NCBI RefSeq assembly: GCF_014638005.1
Contig: NZ_BMFG01000004.1
Location: 243,135-307,134, forward strand
From: Flavobacterium orientale
Lineage (GTDB): Bacteria; Bacteroidota; Bacteroidia; Flavobacteriales; Flavobacteriaceae
DNA length: 64,000 nt
Direction: 5' to 3'
The notes under the pieces were generated by a model. That model saw only the letters and a list, made by a program, of their open reading frames with translations, ran no database searches and was not told the origin of the DNA. The position numbers and the translations under genes are program-made. Shown piece after piece: positions 7,958-17,532 of the stretch; the stretch's first letter is position 1, and each line of letters opens with the position of its first letter.

Positions 7958-9454
7958 ATGAAAAAGATATTTTACTTAGCATTTTTTGGAATTGTAAGTC
8001 TTTCCGTTAATGCACAAGAAATCCAAGATGCAATTAGGTATTCGCAACAAAATTTAACCGGTACGGCTCGCTTTAGAGCCATGGGTGGTGCTTTTGGAGC
8101 ATTGGGTGGTGATTTATCCGCTATAACCATTAACCCTGCTAGTTCAGCTGTTTTTACATTCAATCAGTTTGGTGTAACTTTAAGCAATTTTGATATTAAA
8201 AATAAGTCAAACTATTTTGGCTCTTCTGCAACTGAAAGAGAAAACACATTTGATATCAATCAATTAGGTGCTGTATTTGTTTTTGAGGATTTTAGCACTA
8301 ATCAAAGCTGGAAAAAAATTAGTCTAGGAATAAATTATGACAATACGAATAGTTTTAATAATGCATTCTTTTCTGCTGGTGTAAACCCTACTAACTCTGT
8401 AGATCAGTATTTTTTGAGTTATGCCAATGGTATACCTTTAAGTACTATTACCAACAATCCTTACAGTTTTTTAAATTACGCCGAACAACAAGCCTATATG
8501 GGGTTTGAGGGTTACATTATAGATCCTGCGAATGATAACGATCCTACTAGTAACCAATATATTTCAAATGTACCGGCCGGTGGTGATTATTACCAAGAAA
8601 ATTTTGTTACTTCGAGAGGTATTAATGGTAAACTTAGTTTTAATGTTGCAGCTCAATATAAAGACAACGTTTATGTTGGACTTAATTTGAATGCACATTT
8701 TATTGATTATACTCAAAATTCAAGATTCTTTGAATCAAATACAAATGATGATCAAAACGGAGTGCAACGTCTTCGGTTTGAAAATAGTTTGTATACTTAC
8801 GGAAATGGGTTTTCTTTTCAATTAGGAACAATTGTAAAAGTGACAGAAGAACTTCGTGCAGGTTTCACTTTTGAATCACCAACATGGTATTATTTAAATG
8901 ATGAAACTTCTCAATTTCTTATAGCAGAAAATAGAGAAGCCGGTCAAAGTTTTACGGATATTGTTGATCCTCAAATTATTAATGTATTTCCAGCTTACCG
9001 ATTACAAACTCCCGGAAAAATAACAGGTAGTTTAGCTTATGTTTTCTTAAAAAGAGGAATCATTAGCTTTGATTATAGTCTAAAAGATTACAGCAATATG
9101 AAATTTAGACCAACCGATGATTTGTATTTTAGTGATTTAAATAGAGAAATGGCTTCTATTTTAACCGTAAGTAATGAATTTAGAGTTGGAGCAGAATATA
9201 AAATCAAGCAATTGAGTTTAAGAGGAGGTTATCGTTTTGAAGAAAGTCCTTTTAAAAATTCCAATACATTAGGTAATCTCAGTAGCTTCTCAACCGGACT
9301 TGGTTATAACTTCGGAACTATAAAAGCTGATTTAGCCTACACAAATACAAAACAAAATAGAATGCAAGGTTTTTTTAGTCAAGGTTTAACTGATGCTGCT
9401 GCTATTAATTCCGTTAACAATACAATTACATTATCGTTGTTATTTGAATTGTAA
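7958..9454 (+). CDS. OmpP1/FadL/TodX family outer-membrane transport protein
   Basis: 498 residues with a signal peptide ending near VNAQ. The mature start contains GGAFGALGGDLSAITINPAS, the hallmark N-terminal hatch segment of the FadL/TodX family, and the chain ends in a barrel-type LLFEL. FadL-type channels carry hydrophobic compounds across the outer membrane; the substrate is not evident here, and flavobacterial members are often loosely called hemin receptors. It lies 19 bases behind the Trp/Gly lipoprotein and is followed by a strong terminator, so these two genes form a unit. Confidence 0.9.
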   Translation: MKKIFYLAFFGIVSLSVNAQEIQDAIRYSQQNLTGTARFRAMGGAFGALGGDLSAITINPASSAVFTFNQFGVTLSNFDIKNKSNYFGSSATERENTFDINQLGAVFVFEDFSTNQSWKKISLGINYDNTNSFNNAFFSAGVNPTNSVDQYFLSYANGIPLSTITNNPYSFLNYAEQQAYMGFEGYIIDPANDNDPTSNQYISNVPAGGDYYQENFVTSRGINGKLSFNVAAQYKDNVYVGLNLNAHFIDYTQNSRFFESNTNDDQNGVQRLRFENSLYTYGNGFSFQLGTIVKVTEELRAGFTFESPTWYYLNDETSQFLIAENREAGQSFTDIVDPQIINVFPAYRLQTPGKITGSLAYVFLKRGIISFDYSLKDYSNMKFRPTDDLYFSDLNREMASILTVSNEFRVGAEYKIKQLSLRGGYRFEESPFKNSNTLGNLSSFSTGLGYNFGTIKADLAYTNTKQNRMQGFFSQGLTDAAAINSVNNTITLSLLFEL

Positions 9455-9473
9455 TAAGTAATAAACAAAATCT

Positions 9474-9500
9474 AAAACCACCCACAAGAGGTGGTTTTTT
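9474..9500 (+). terminator. intrinsic terminator after the OmpP1/FadL gene
   Basis: A 9-bp stem AAAACCACC/GGTGGTTTT with a seven-base loop and a trailing T run, 19 bases after the stop codon. Confidence 0.9.
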
Positions 9501-9532
9501 ACTTATTGTAAAAATAAATGAATTTAAATAAG

Positions 9533-9540
9533 TAATTTTG
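9533..9540 (+). promoter_or_regulatory. -7 box of rimO
   Basis: TAATTTTG followed by CACC, 29 bases before the ATG at 9570. It is an exact TAnnTTTG match in the usual TTTGC context. No good TTG lies at the expected distance upstream. Confidence 0.6.
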
Positions 9541-9569
9541 CACCCGCAATTAACAAGGGTATTTATAAA

Positions 9570-10871
9570 ATGAGAACAAAATCTACTAAGAAAAATAAAA
9601 TAAATGTCATCACTTTAGGATGTTCAAAAAACGTTTACGACAGTGAAGTTTTGATGGGTCAACTTAAAGCAAATGGAAAAGATGTTGTTCATGAACAAGA
9701 GGGAAATATCATTGTTATCAACACTTGTGGTTTTATTGATAATGCCAAAGAAGAATCTGTCAATACAATTTTAGAGTATGTTGACAAAAAAGAACAAGGA
9801 ATTGTAGATAAAGTTTTCGTAACCGGATGTTTATCTGAAAGATATAAACCGGATTTAGAAAAAGAAATTCCAAATGTAGATTCTTATTTTGGAACTTCTG
9901 ATTTACCACTTTTATTAAAGGCTTTAGGAGCTGATTATAAACATGAATTATTAGGCGAACGATTAACTACAACTCCCAAAAATTATGCTTATTTAAAAAT
10001 AGCAGAAGGCTGTGATCGTCCGTGTAGTTTTTGTGCGATCCCTTTGATGAGAGGGAAACACGTTTCGCAACCTATTGAAAAATTAGTTAATGAAGCTGAG
10101 AAATTAGCTAAAAATGGTGTTAAAGAATTAATTTTAATTGCACAAGATTTAACCTACTATGGTTTAGATTTATACAAAAAAAGAAACCTAGCAGAGCTTC
10201 TTGAAAATTTAGCAAAAGTTGAAGGTATTGAATGGATTCGTTTACATTACGCCTTCCCTACAGGTTTCCCTATGGATGTTTTGGAGTTGATGAAACGCGA
10301 ACCAAAAATTTGTAACTACATTGATATCCCATTACAACATATTTCTGATTCGATTTTAAAATCTATGCGAAGAGGAACAACACAAGAAAAAACAACTTCT
10401 CTTTTAAAGGAATTCAGAAAAGCGGTGCCGGGAATTACAATCAGAACCACATTAATAGTTGGTTATCCGGGTGAAACTGAAGAAGATTTCCAAATTTTGA
10501 AAGATTGGGTACAAGAAATGCGATTTGAACGTTTAGGCTGTTTTGCTTATTCACACGAAGAAAACACGCATGCCTATTTGTTGGAAGATGATGTACCGGC
10601 AGAAGTAAAACAACAACGTGCCGCTGAAATAATGGAAATTCAATCACAAATTTCCTGGGATTTAAATCAAGAAAAAATTGGAAAATCTTTCAAATGTATC
10701 ATTGACAGAAAAGAAGGTTTACATTTTATTGGAAGAACTGAATTTGATAGTCCTGATGTTGATAATGAAGTACTAATTGATGCTTCAAAATTTTATGTAA
10801 AAGTGGGTGATTTTACAACAGTAAAAATAATTGATGCTACCGAGTTTGATTTATATGGTGAGCCTGTTTAA
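9570..10871 (+). CDS. rimO: ribosomal protein S12 methylthiotransferase
   Basis: 433 residues. Radical SAM methylthiotransferase that modifies the conserved Asp of ribosomal protein S12. N-terminal UPF0004 domain with three Fe-S cysteines (Cys18, Cys53, Cys87), radical SAM core with Cys148-x3-Cys152-x2-Cys155 in AEGCDRPCSFC, and a C-terminal TRAM domain (about 370-433). RimO rather than MiaB is indicated by the ITLGCSKN start and the IPLMRG sequence after the cluster. It has its own promoter box and is followed 22 bases later by a small exported protein. Confidence 0.95.
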   Translation: MRTKSTKKNKINVITLGCSKNVYDSEVLMGQLKANGKDVVHEQEGNIIVINTCGFIDNAKEESVNTILEYVDKKEQGIVDKVFVTGCLSERYKPDLEKEIPNVDSYFGTSDLPLLLKALGADYKHELLGERLTTTPKNYAYLKIAEGCDRPCSFCAIPLMRGKHVSQPIEKLVNEAEKLAKNGVKELILIAQDLTYYGLDLYKKRNLAELLENLAKVEGIEWIRLHYAFPTGFPMDVLELMKREPKICNYIDIPLQHISDSILKSMRRGTTQEKTTSLLKEFRKAVPGITIRTTLIVGYPGETEEDFQILKDWVQEMRFERLGCFAYSHEENTHAYLLEDDVPAEVKQQRAAEIMEIQSQISWDLNQEKIGKSFKCIIDRKEGLHFIGRTEFDSPDVDNEVLIDASKFYVKVGDFTTVKIIDATEFDLYGEPV

Positions 10872-10893
10872 TAACATTTTTAAGCTTTAAACT

Positions 10894-11289
10894 ATGAAAA
10901 ATATAATCCTATCTTTTTTGTTCTTTCTGACACTTCAAGCTTCGGCTCAAGTTAACAGAATGATTCCTCAATCTAGAACACCTCCTCCTAAGCAAGCGAC
11001 TACTGTTGATCATATTGAATATTCTGTAAATTATTTAACAAATGAGTTACAACTCGACTCTTTTCAATCTGCAGCAGTAAAATCCCATCTAACTGAAAAC
11101 CAAAAAGAAGTAGAAAAGGTTCTTGAACTACAAATTAGTAGAGAAGAAAAAGAAGAAAAAATAAAAATTCTTCATGAAAAGCTTACAGCGGATATTTCTT
11201 CATTATTAAATGAGGAGCAAAAACAAAAGTTTGATGCTCTTCAACAAAAAAATAAAAAGAAAGAAAAAAAATCAAAGAAAAAAAGTTAA
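10894..11289 (+). CDS. small exported Lys-rich protein, Spy/CpxP-like helical layout
   Basis: 131 residues. The signal peptide is cleaved around ASAQ, then comes a Pro-rich linker (RTPPPKQ), a long charged helical part (about 40-115) and a very basic tail (KKKEKKSKKKS). The layout resembles small periplasmic helical proteins with heptad-like charge patterning, but no LTxxQ signature is clear. Function unknown. It is 22 bases from rimO and probably cotranscribed, and converges on the carboxylase operon with a 9-base gap. Confidence 0.7.
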   Translation: MKNIILSFLFFLTLQASAQVNRMIPQSRTPPPKQATTVDHIEYSVNYLTNELQLDSFQSAAVKSHLTENQKEVEKVLELQISREEKEEKIKILHEKLTADISSLLNEEQKQKFDALQQKNKKKEKKSKKKS

Positions 11290-11298
11290 AAATTTTCT

Positions 11299-12840
11299 TT
11301 AAAGCGGAATGTTTCCATGCTTTCTGGTTGGTAAAATAACTTCTTTGTTTTCTAACATGCTAAAAGCTTTTATCAATTTTCTTCTCGTTTCATTTGGAAG
11401 GATTACCTCATCAATAAAACCACGTTGAGCTGCTAAAAATGGAGTGGCAAATTTTTCGGCATACTCGGTTTCTTTTTCAATCAATTTTGCAGCCGGGTCT
11501 TCTGCTTCAGCAATTTCTTTTTTGAATATAATCTCACTGGCTCCTTTGGCTCCCATTACAGCAATTTCTGCAGTTGGCCATGCAAAATTCATATCAGCAC
11601 CAATGTGTTTAGAATTCATTACATCATAAGCACCACCATAGGCTTTTCTGGTAATAACAGTCACTCTTGGCACAGTTGCTTCACTTAAAGCATATAACAA
11701 TTTAGCACCGTGAACAATGATTCCGTTCCACTCTTGGTCTGTTCCGGGTAAAAAACCTGGTACATCAACCAAAACGAGCAAAGGAATATTAAAACAATCA
11801 CAAAAACGTGTAAATCGAGCTGCTTTTATTGAACTTTTAACATCTAGAACACCTGCTAAATAGAGCGGTTGATTGGCTACAATTCCGATACTTCTTCCGC
11901 CTAAACGAGCAAAACCTACTAAAATATTTTCTGCATAATTTTTATGTATTTCAAAAAAGGAATCCTCATCAATAATTCCCTGTATCACTTCATGCATATC
12001 ATAAGGCTTGTTTGGATTATCCGGAATAACAGTCATGAGCTGCTCTCTAATTTCATCATTTAAAACATAAGGAATTTTAGGAGCCTTTTCTTTGTTGCTT
12101 TGAGGCAAATAACTCAATAGTTTTTTGACATCCTCCAAACATGACACATCATTTTCCGACGTTGTGTGAGCCACTCCTGATTTGCTGGAATGTGTACTTG
12201 CTCCACCTAATTCTTCAGAAGTAACGGTTTCATTAGTAACTGTTTTCACAACATTTGGCCCAGTTACAAACATATAACTGGTGTTTTCTACCATCATTGT
12301 AAAATCTGTCATTGCCGGAGAATATACCGCTCCACCAGCACAAGGTCCCATGATGGCAGAAATTTGAGGGATGATTCCACTTGATTTTACATTTCTATAA
12401 AAAATATCAGCATAACCACCCAGGGAACGAACTCCTTCTTGAATTCTCGCACCGCCAGAGTCATTCAAACCAATCATTGGTGCTCCTGTTTTGAGAGCCA
12501 TGTCCATCACTTTACAAATTTTTTCGGCATGTGTTTCGGATAAAGCTCCTCCAAAAACAGTAAAATCTTGTGCAAATACAAAAACCAATCTACCATTAAC
12601 AGTTCCATATCCGGTAATTACACCATCGCCATAATACTGTTCTTTTTCCATCCCAAAATCGGTAGTTCTATGTGTGACCAAAGCATCGATTTCTTCAAAA
12701 GAACCTTCGTCCATTAAATAGTTGACTCTTTCTCTGGCAGTTAATTTTTTCTTTGCGTGTTGTGTTTCAATACGTTTTTTTCCTCCGCCCAATTTTGCTT
12801 CGGCTAATTTATCTTGTACTAATTTTATCTTATTTTCCAT
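11299..12840 (-). CDS. pccB: acyl-CoA (propionyl-CoA) carboxylase carboxyltransferase subunit
   Basis: 513 residues, the usual size of a PccB/AccD5-type subunit with both carboxyltransferase halves. The N half holds the oxyanion glycine segment [12 protein letters not shown] and the C half holds [12 protein letters not shown]. It transfers carboxylate from carboxybiotin to the acyl-CoA. It is the last gene of an operon with the biotin carboxylase (2-base gap) and biotin carrier gene. Propionyl-CoA as substrate is inferred from the subunit type and from meaB and cobalamin adenosyltransferase elsewhere in the window; an acetyl-CoA or mixed specificity cannot be excluded. Confidence 0.92.
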   Translation of the reverse strand: MENKIKLVQDKLAEAKLGGGKKRIETQHAKKKLTARERVNYLMDEGSFEEIDALVTHRTTDFGMEKEQYYGDGVITGYGTVNGRLVFVFAQDFTVFGGALSETHAEKICKVMDMALKTGAPMIGLNDSGGARIQEGVRSLGGYADIFYRNVKSSGIIPQISAIMGPCAGGAVYSPAMTDFTMMVENTSYMFVTGPNVVKTVTNETVTSEELGGASTHSSKSGVAHTTSENDVSCLEDVKKLLSYLPQSNKEKAPKIPYVLNDEIREQLMTVIPDNPNKPYDMHEVIQGIIDEDSFFEIHKNYAENILVGFARLGGRSIGIVANQPLYLAGVLDVKSSIKAARFTRFCDCFNIPLLVLVDVPGFLPGTDQEWNGIIVHGAKLLYALSEATVPRVTVITRKAYGGAYDVMNSKHIGADMNFAWPTAEIAVMGAKGASEIIFKKEIAEAEDPAAKLIEKETEYAEKFATPFLAAQRGFIDEVILPNETRRKLIKAFSMLENKEVILPTRKHGNIPL

Positions 12841-12842
12841 GC

Positions 12843-14294
12843 TTATTGAATTGGTAATCGAACAATTTTTTGATCTTCTAGGTATTGCTTTAATGCAACC
12901 ATAGCTGCAATCTGGGCTTCTTCACTTTCATTGGATTTGATTATTTCTGCGTTAAAATATTTTTTTACAAAATGCGTATCAAAATTTCCCGATTGAAAAG
13001 CTTCGTGTTCACAAACAAACCTTCCAAATGGCAAGGTGGTTTGCACTCCTTTGACTTTATAATTTTTAATTGCATGAATCATTAGTTGGATAGCCTCACT
13101 CCTATTTTTGCCATAGGTAATTAACTTGGCCAACATGGGATCATAATAAATTGGCACATCCATGCCTTGTTCAAAACCGTTATCTACACGAATTCCTTCG
13201 CCTTCAGGCAATTGATAAACCTTCAGATTACCAACACTCGGAAGAAAATCATTCAAAGGGTCTTCGGCATAAACTCTGAGTTCCAATGCATGTCCTTTAA
13301 TTTGCAATTCTTCCTGCTTAACCTGTAATTTTTCGCCTTGAGCTACTAAAATTTGCATTTCTACCAAATCTAAACCCGTGATTAATTCCGTTACCGGATG
13401 CTCCACTTGAAGACGTGTGTTCATTTCAAGAAAGTAGAAATTATGATTTTCATCTAATAAAAATTCAACCGTTCCAGCTCCAAGATAATCACATGATTTG
13501 GCCACTAAAACGGCAGCTTCGCCCATTTTTTTCCGCAATTCCGGTGTTAAAACATCCGATGGTGCTTCTTCAACCACCTTTTGATGACGACGCTGAATAC
13601 TACATTCTCTTTCAAATAAATATAAAATAGTTCCGTGAGCATCGGCCATCACTTGAATTTCAATATGTCTCGGTGAAGCAACATATTTTTCTATAAAAAC
13701 AGAACCGTCTCCAAAAGCTGAAGTTGCTTCACTAATTGCTCGATTCATCTGTGATTCAAACTCCGTTTCATTTTCTACAACCCGCATTCCTTTTCCACCA
13801 CCTCCGGCAGAAGCTTTGATTAAGATTGGGAAACCAATTTGACTAGCAATCTCTTTTGCTTTTGACACATCAGTTATAGCTTGGTCATATCCGGGAACCA
13901 TAGGAATATCATAAGCTTTCACTGCTTCTTTGGCAGCTAACTTGCTTCCCATGATATGAATAGCTTTTGATTTTGGCCCGATAAAAATGATGTTATTTTT
14001 CTCTGCTTCTTCCGCAAAAGCAGCATTCTCACTTAAAAATCCGTAACCGGGATGAATGGCATCTGCACCCAACGATTTTGCAACTTCAATGATTTTGTTT
14101 CCTAATAAATAGGATTGATTCGAAGGGGATTCACCAATCCAAACTGCTTCATCAGCAAATTTTACATGAGATGCATTTCGGTCAATTGTAGAAAAAACGG
14201 CTACGGTTTTAATACCCATTTTTTTTGCCGTTTTCATTACTCTAATGGCAATTTCGCCCCGATTAGCAACTACTATTTTTGTTATTTTTTTCAT
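12843..14294 (-). CDS. biotin carboxylase subunit of acyl-CoA carboxylase
   Basis: 483 residues. ATP-grasp enzyme that carboxylates biotin with bicarbonate and ATP. Visible: start [15 protein letters not shown], glycine loop [11 protein letters not shown], the catalytic region [14 protein letters not shown], and a C-terminal biotin-carboxylase domain. Length matches a stand-alone AccC-type subunit without a fused biotin domain; the carrier is encoded separately 71 bases upstream. It is the middle gene of the minus-strand operon. Confidence 0.94.
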   Translation of the reverse strand: MKKITKIVVANRGEIAIRVMKTAKKMGIKTVAVFSTIDRNASHVKFADEAVWIGESPSNQSYLLGNKIIEVAKSLGADAIHPGYGFLSENAAFAEEAEKNNIIFIGPKSKAIHIMGSKLAAKEAVKAYDIPMVPGYDQAITDVSKAKEIASQIGFPILIKASAGGGGKGMRVVENETEFESQMNRAISEATSAFGDGSVFIEKYVASPRHIEIQVMADAHGTILYLFERECSIQRRHQKVVEEAPSDVLTPELRKKMGEAAVLVAKSCDYLGAGTVEFLLDENHNFYFLEMNTRLQVEHPVTELITGLDLVEMQILVAQGEKLQVKQEELQIKGHALELRVYAEDPLNDFLPSVGNLKVYQLPEGEGIRVDNGFEQGMDVPIYYDPMLAKLITYGKNRSEAIQLMIHAIKNYKVKGVQTTLPFGRFVCEHEAFQSGNFDTHFVKKYFNAEIIKSNESEEAQIAAMVALKQYLEDQKIVRLPIQ

Positions 14295-14365
14295 TTAATC
14301 AGAATTTATCTAGTATTTCAACCCTAAATCTTGTCTTACTACTTACTACTATTATCTTAATACCT

Positions 14366-14848
14366 TTACTCAAACTCAACCAACAATTGTCCTTTATCAA
14401 CAGTATCTCCTTTTTTGACAGCTATCGATTTAATGATTCCGTCTCTTGGGGAAGAAAAACTATTTTCCATTTTCATTGCTTCTAAAATCAATAAATTGTC
14501 ATTTTCTTTAACTTCTTGACCAACTGAAACATTGATTTCTAAAATCAAACCTGGCATTGGAGCTTTTATTTCATTAACAAGTTTGGTGGCTTGTGATGCA
14601 AATCCCATGGCAGCAATTAACTGATCTAGTTCATTTTCAATAACAATTTCATATTCATTTTCATTGACTAAAACGGTATATCTTTTTTTCAAAAAATCAG
14701 TTTTGACAACATTAGCATGAAATGATTTGTGATTCTTCAACAAATGAAATGAATTGGAAGTTGAAACGCTATCTAAATTTTTAATAGCATCATGAGTTAA
14801 TTCGAATTCTAAATTTGAATTGACCTTTACCTTGTACTTTTTATTCAT
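14366..14848 (-). CDS. biotin carboxyl carrier subunit of acyl-CoA carboxylase
   Basis: 160 residues. The C-terminal biotinyl domain (about 95-160) contains EAMKM with Lys126 as the biotin attachment site, preceded by the APMPG loop. The N-terminal 90 residues resemble the linker region of PCC/pyruvate carboxylase-type carriers rather than AccB. It is the first gene of the carrier, carboxylase, carboxyltransferase operon. No exact TAnnTTTG promoter was found in the 198 bases upstream. Confidence 0.93.
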   Translation of the reverse strand: MNKKYKVKVNSNLEFELTHDAIKNLDSVSTSNSFHLLKNHKSFHANVVKTDFLKKRYTVLVNENEYEIVIENELDQLIAAMGFASQATKLVNEIKAPMPGLILEINVSVGQEVKENDNLLILEAMKMENSFSSPRDGIIKSIAVKKGDTVDKGQLLVEFE

Positions 14849-15046
14849 AAGAGAAATTTGATAATTGTAAAATTATGAAAAAGAAAACGTTTTCGTAAAC
14901 TAATCACACTATAAATTTGGTAATTTAATATAGTTATTTTTTGAGGATCATCACAATGTTTTATGACAATTATCATCCGTGAACACAAAAATATTTAGTA
15001 AATTAGTATTCGAAAATAATTCCTAACTAATTAAATATTTAAAGAC

Positions 15047-15283
15047 ATGATTAGTAAACATCCAATCCTCCAAGAATTTCCGGAACATTTAGAAAAAATT
15101 AAAGATTTATATCATCACAATGAAGAATTTCAAGTGCTTTTATCTTCTTATACTACTTTAGACGAAGAAATATTTGAAATTGAAAAAGGTGAAATTCCTG
15201 CCACCGATGATGTGCTTACTCACAAGAGAAAAGATCGCGTTTTTCTTAAAGACGAAATCTATTCTTATCTAACAAAAAATTAA
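15047..15283 (+). CDS. DUF465 (YdcH-like) family protein
   Basis: 78 residues, acidic and helical, with the typical pattern HPILQEFPEH...FQVLLSSYTTLDEEI and a C-terminal KDRVFLKDEIYSYL. Matches the DUF465/YdcH family of small cytosolic proteins of unknown role. Monocistronic: a strong terminator follows immediately. Confidence 0.85.
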   Translation: MISKHPILQEFPEHLEKIKDLYHHNEEFQVLLSSYTTLDEEIFEIEKGEIPATDDVLTHKRKDRVFLKDEIYSYLTKN

Positions 15284-15286
15284 ATG

Positions 15287-15325
15287 AAAAACAGTTGGAA
15301 GTTGCTACTTTCAACTGTTTTTTTT
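15287..15325. terminator. bidirectional terminator
   Basis: A 16-bp stem with one G-T pair and a four-base loop (left arm 15287-15302, right arm 15307-15322), then a T run. It ends the DUF465 gene and lies just beyond the stop of the minus-strand radical SAM gene. Confidence 0.9.
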
Positions 15326-17522
15326 ATAGTTTTAAAAGTAAATTTGAATGTAAATTTCGCAAAGATTTTGAATACCAAAAAAGTTCAAAATCATCAAACT
15401 GTGTTTCATAATCAGATTTAATCTGAGAAAATGTTATGGATTGTAAATTAAAAACGGATAATTTTTGAAGCAATTCCACAAACCAAATAGCTTTTTCTTT
15501 TTCCAATGAAATTTCAACTGTTTCTATTTTGGAATGAAAAGTTAATTTCATCATTTCCCATGACTGCCCTTTTTTAGATTTGGTATAAAATTCAGTCGAT
15601 GGCTTACCACCTATCCAAACGATTTTTGCTGTTGGTTTGGTAGTGAAAAGTTCTTCTTTTTCCAAACAAGAAATGATATAATCAGGAGCGACTTTTGTTT
15701 TTGGAATTTTAAAATCAAACCAATCTTGCAATTCATAATCAAAACAAATGCCGTGCATGTAATTAAAGAGTGATTTCTTTAGACCAAAACTGAATTTGTC
15801 ATGATTGATTCCGGTTTTGTCTGTAAACTGAATATCGTTATTGGCAAAAGTAATTTCATTTTGCTGCGGAATAACGCCAAATTCTTCGGGAAACATGCCA
15901 ACGGGACTGTGAGCCGTCATCGCAAATTGATGCCAAAAACCCGATTGTAAAATGCCTAATTCGAATAATTGCCGAACCATTTCGAGGCTATCAACCGTTT
16001 CTTGAATAGTTTGCGTTGGATATCCATACATCAAATAAGCATGTACCATGATACCGGATTCGGTAAAATTTCTTGTTACTTGTGCTACTTGTTCCACAGT
16101 AACACCTTTTTTGATGAGTTCTAATAATCTATCGGATGCCACTTCCAATCCGCCGGAAACAGCTATACAACCGGAAGCTTTTAATAGCTGACATAAATCA
16201 GCTGAAAAACTTTTTTCAAAGCGGATGTTTGTCCACCAACTTACCGTTAATTTTCGTCGCAATATTTCCAAAGCAACTTCTCGCATCAAAGCAGGTGGAG
16301 CCGCTTCATCCACAAAATGAAATCCATTTTCGCCGGTTTGAGCAATGAGTTCTTCCATTCGATCTACCAAAGTTTTGGCAGCGATGGGTTCATATAATTT
16401 GATATAATCAAGAGAAATATCGCAGAACGTACATTTTCCCCAATAGCAACCGTGAGCCATCGTGAGTTTATTCCAACGGCCATCGCTCCATAAACTGTGC
16501 ATTGGATTAGCAATTTCGATGACGGAAATATAGTTATCCAATTTCAAATCGGAATAATCGGGTGTTCCGACTTCCGATTGTTTGTAGTCATGTTGGGTGG
16601 AATTGTTTTTGTAAACGACTTCATTGTTTTCGAGAAGGAAAGTTCTTTTATATTGGTCGGAAGATGGAAGATGGAGGCTGGAAGCCAAAAGCTCTATCGG
16701 CAATTCCCCATCATCTAACGTTATAAAATCGAAAAATTCGAAGACGCGTTTATCTTTTAAATCTCTTAATTCGGTATTGGGAAATCCACCTCCCATTGCC
16801 GTTTTTATGTGTGGAAAATTAGTTTTTATAAATTGAGCACATCGAAAAGCACTGTATAAATTTCCCGGAAACGGTACCGAAAAACATACTAATTTAGGTT
16901 GAATCTCAGTAAGTTTTTTATTTAAAAGTGAAAGCGTAATTTCATCAATATAAGTTGATTTTTGATTCAGTTGATGGTATAATTCGTCAAAGGAATTGGC
17001 ACTTCGTCCTAATCGTTCGGCATATCGACTGAAACCGAAATTTTCATCGACGCAAGCCACGATATAATCGGATAAATCTTCGAGGTACAATGTGGCTAAA
17101 TGTTTGGCTTTGTCTTGCATTCCCATTGTTCCGAAGGCATATTCCATATCATCCAACTGATCAAAACGAGAGGCTTCGGGTAGAAAATTTCCGGAACAAA
17201 TTTGACGAGCTAGAGTTGGATTTTTCCCTTGAAGAAAAGCAATGACAGCATCGATTGTTTGAATGTAATCGTTTTGTAAAGCAATTATTCTTTCTATGTT
17301 GGGAGTTAGGAGTTGGGAGTTGGGAGTTTGGAAAATTCGCTCTAATCCTTTTTTTGAAAATAGTTCTAAAATCACTTCGATACCCAAATCCATCTGAAAT
17401 GAGGAAATGTTTTTGGTATTCAGAAAACCTTTCAAATAAGCGGTGGCTGGATACGGCGTATTCAGTTGGGTGAAAGGTGGCGTGATGAGTAGGAGGTTTT
17501 TCAAAGGAAAAGCTTTTGGCAA
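15324..17522 (-). CDS. B12-binding-type radical SAM protein
   Basis: 732 residues. The N-terminal half fits a cobalamin-binding-like fold (LLLITPPFTQLNTPYP start; MGGGFPNTELRD around 243-254), followed by a radical SAM domain with cysteines 359, 364 and 367 in GCYWGKCTFC. The spacing is C-x4-C-x2-C rather than the standard C-x3-C-x2-C. No His is seen in a DxHxxG motif, so cobalamin binding is uncertain. Substrate unknown. Two arrays of five 7-bp repeats lie inside the gene (16659-16693 and 17298-17332) and encode Ser/Pro/Asn/Gln-rich loops (around residues 277-288 and 64-75). It is 10 bases downstream of a T9SS cargo gene on the same strand. Confidence 0.85.
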   Translation of the reverse strand: MPKAFPLKNLLLITPPFTQLNTPYPATAYLKGFLNTKNISSFQMDLGIEVILELFSKKGLERIFQTPNSQLLTPNIERIIALQNDYIQTIDAVIAFLQGKNPTLARQICSGNFLPEASRFDQLDDMEYAFGTMGMQDKAKHLATLYLEDLSDYIVACVDENFGFSRYAERLGRSANSFDELYHQLNQKSTYIDEITLSLLNKKLTEIQPKLVCFSVPFPGNLYSAFRCAQFIKTNFPHIKTAMGGGFPNTELRDLKDKRVFEFFDFITLDDGELPIELLASSLHLPSSDQYKRTFLLENNEVVYKNNSTQHDYKQSEVGTPDYSDLKLDNYISVIEIANPMHSLWSDGRWNKLTMAHGCYWGKCTFCDISLDYIKLYEPIAAKTLVDRMEELIAQTGENGFHFVDEAAPPALMREVALEILRRKLTVSWWTNIRFEKSFSADLCQLLKASGCIAVSGGLEVASDRLLELIKKGVTVEQVAQVTRNFTESGIMVHAYLMYGYPTQTIQETVDSLEMVRQLFELGILQSGFWHQFAMTAHSPVGMFPEEFGVIPQQNEITFANNDIQFTDKTGINHDKFSFGLKKSLFNYMHGICFDYELQDWFDFKIPKTKVAPDYIISCLEKEELFTTKPTAKIVWIGGKPSTEFYTKSKKGQSWEMMKLTFHSKIETVEISLEKEKAIWFVELLQKLSVFNLQSITFSQIKSDYETQFDDFELFWYSKSLRNLHSNLLLKL
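16659..16693. repeat. heptamer array A (in radical SAM gene)
   Basis: Five consecutive 7-bp units: GGAAGAT, GGAAGAT, GGAGGCT, GGAAGCC, AAAAGCT. The coding (minus) strand is the G-poor one. It encodes a Ser/Leu/Pro-rich loop. Confidence 0.75.
17298..17332. repeat. heptamer array B (in radical SAM gene)
   Basis: Five 7-bp units: GTTGGGA, GTTAGGA, GTTGGGA, GTTGGGA, GTTTGGA. The coding strand reads TCCCAAC and encodes QTPNSQLLTPN. Confidence 0.9.
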
Positions 17523-17532
17523 AAATAGCTTT

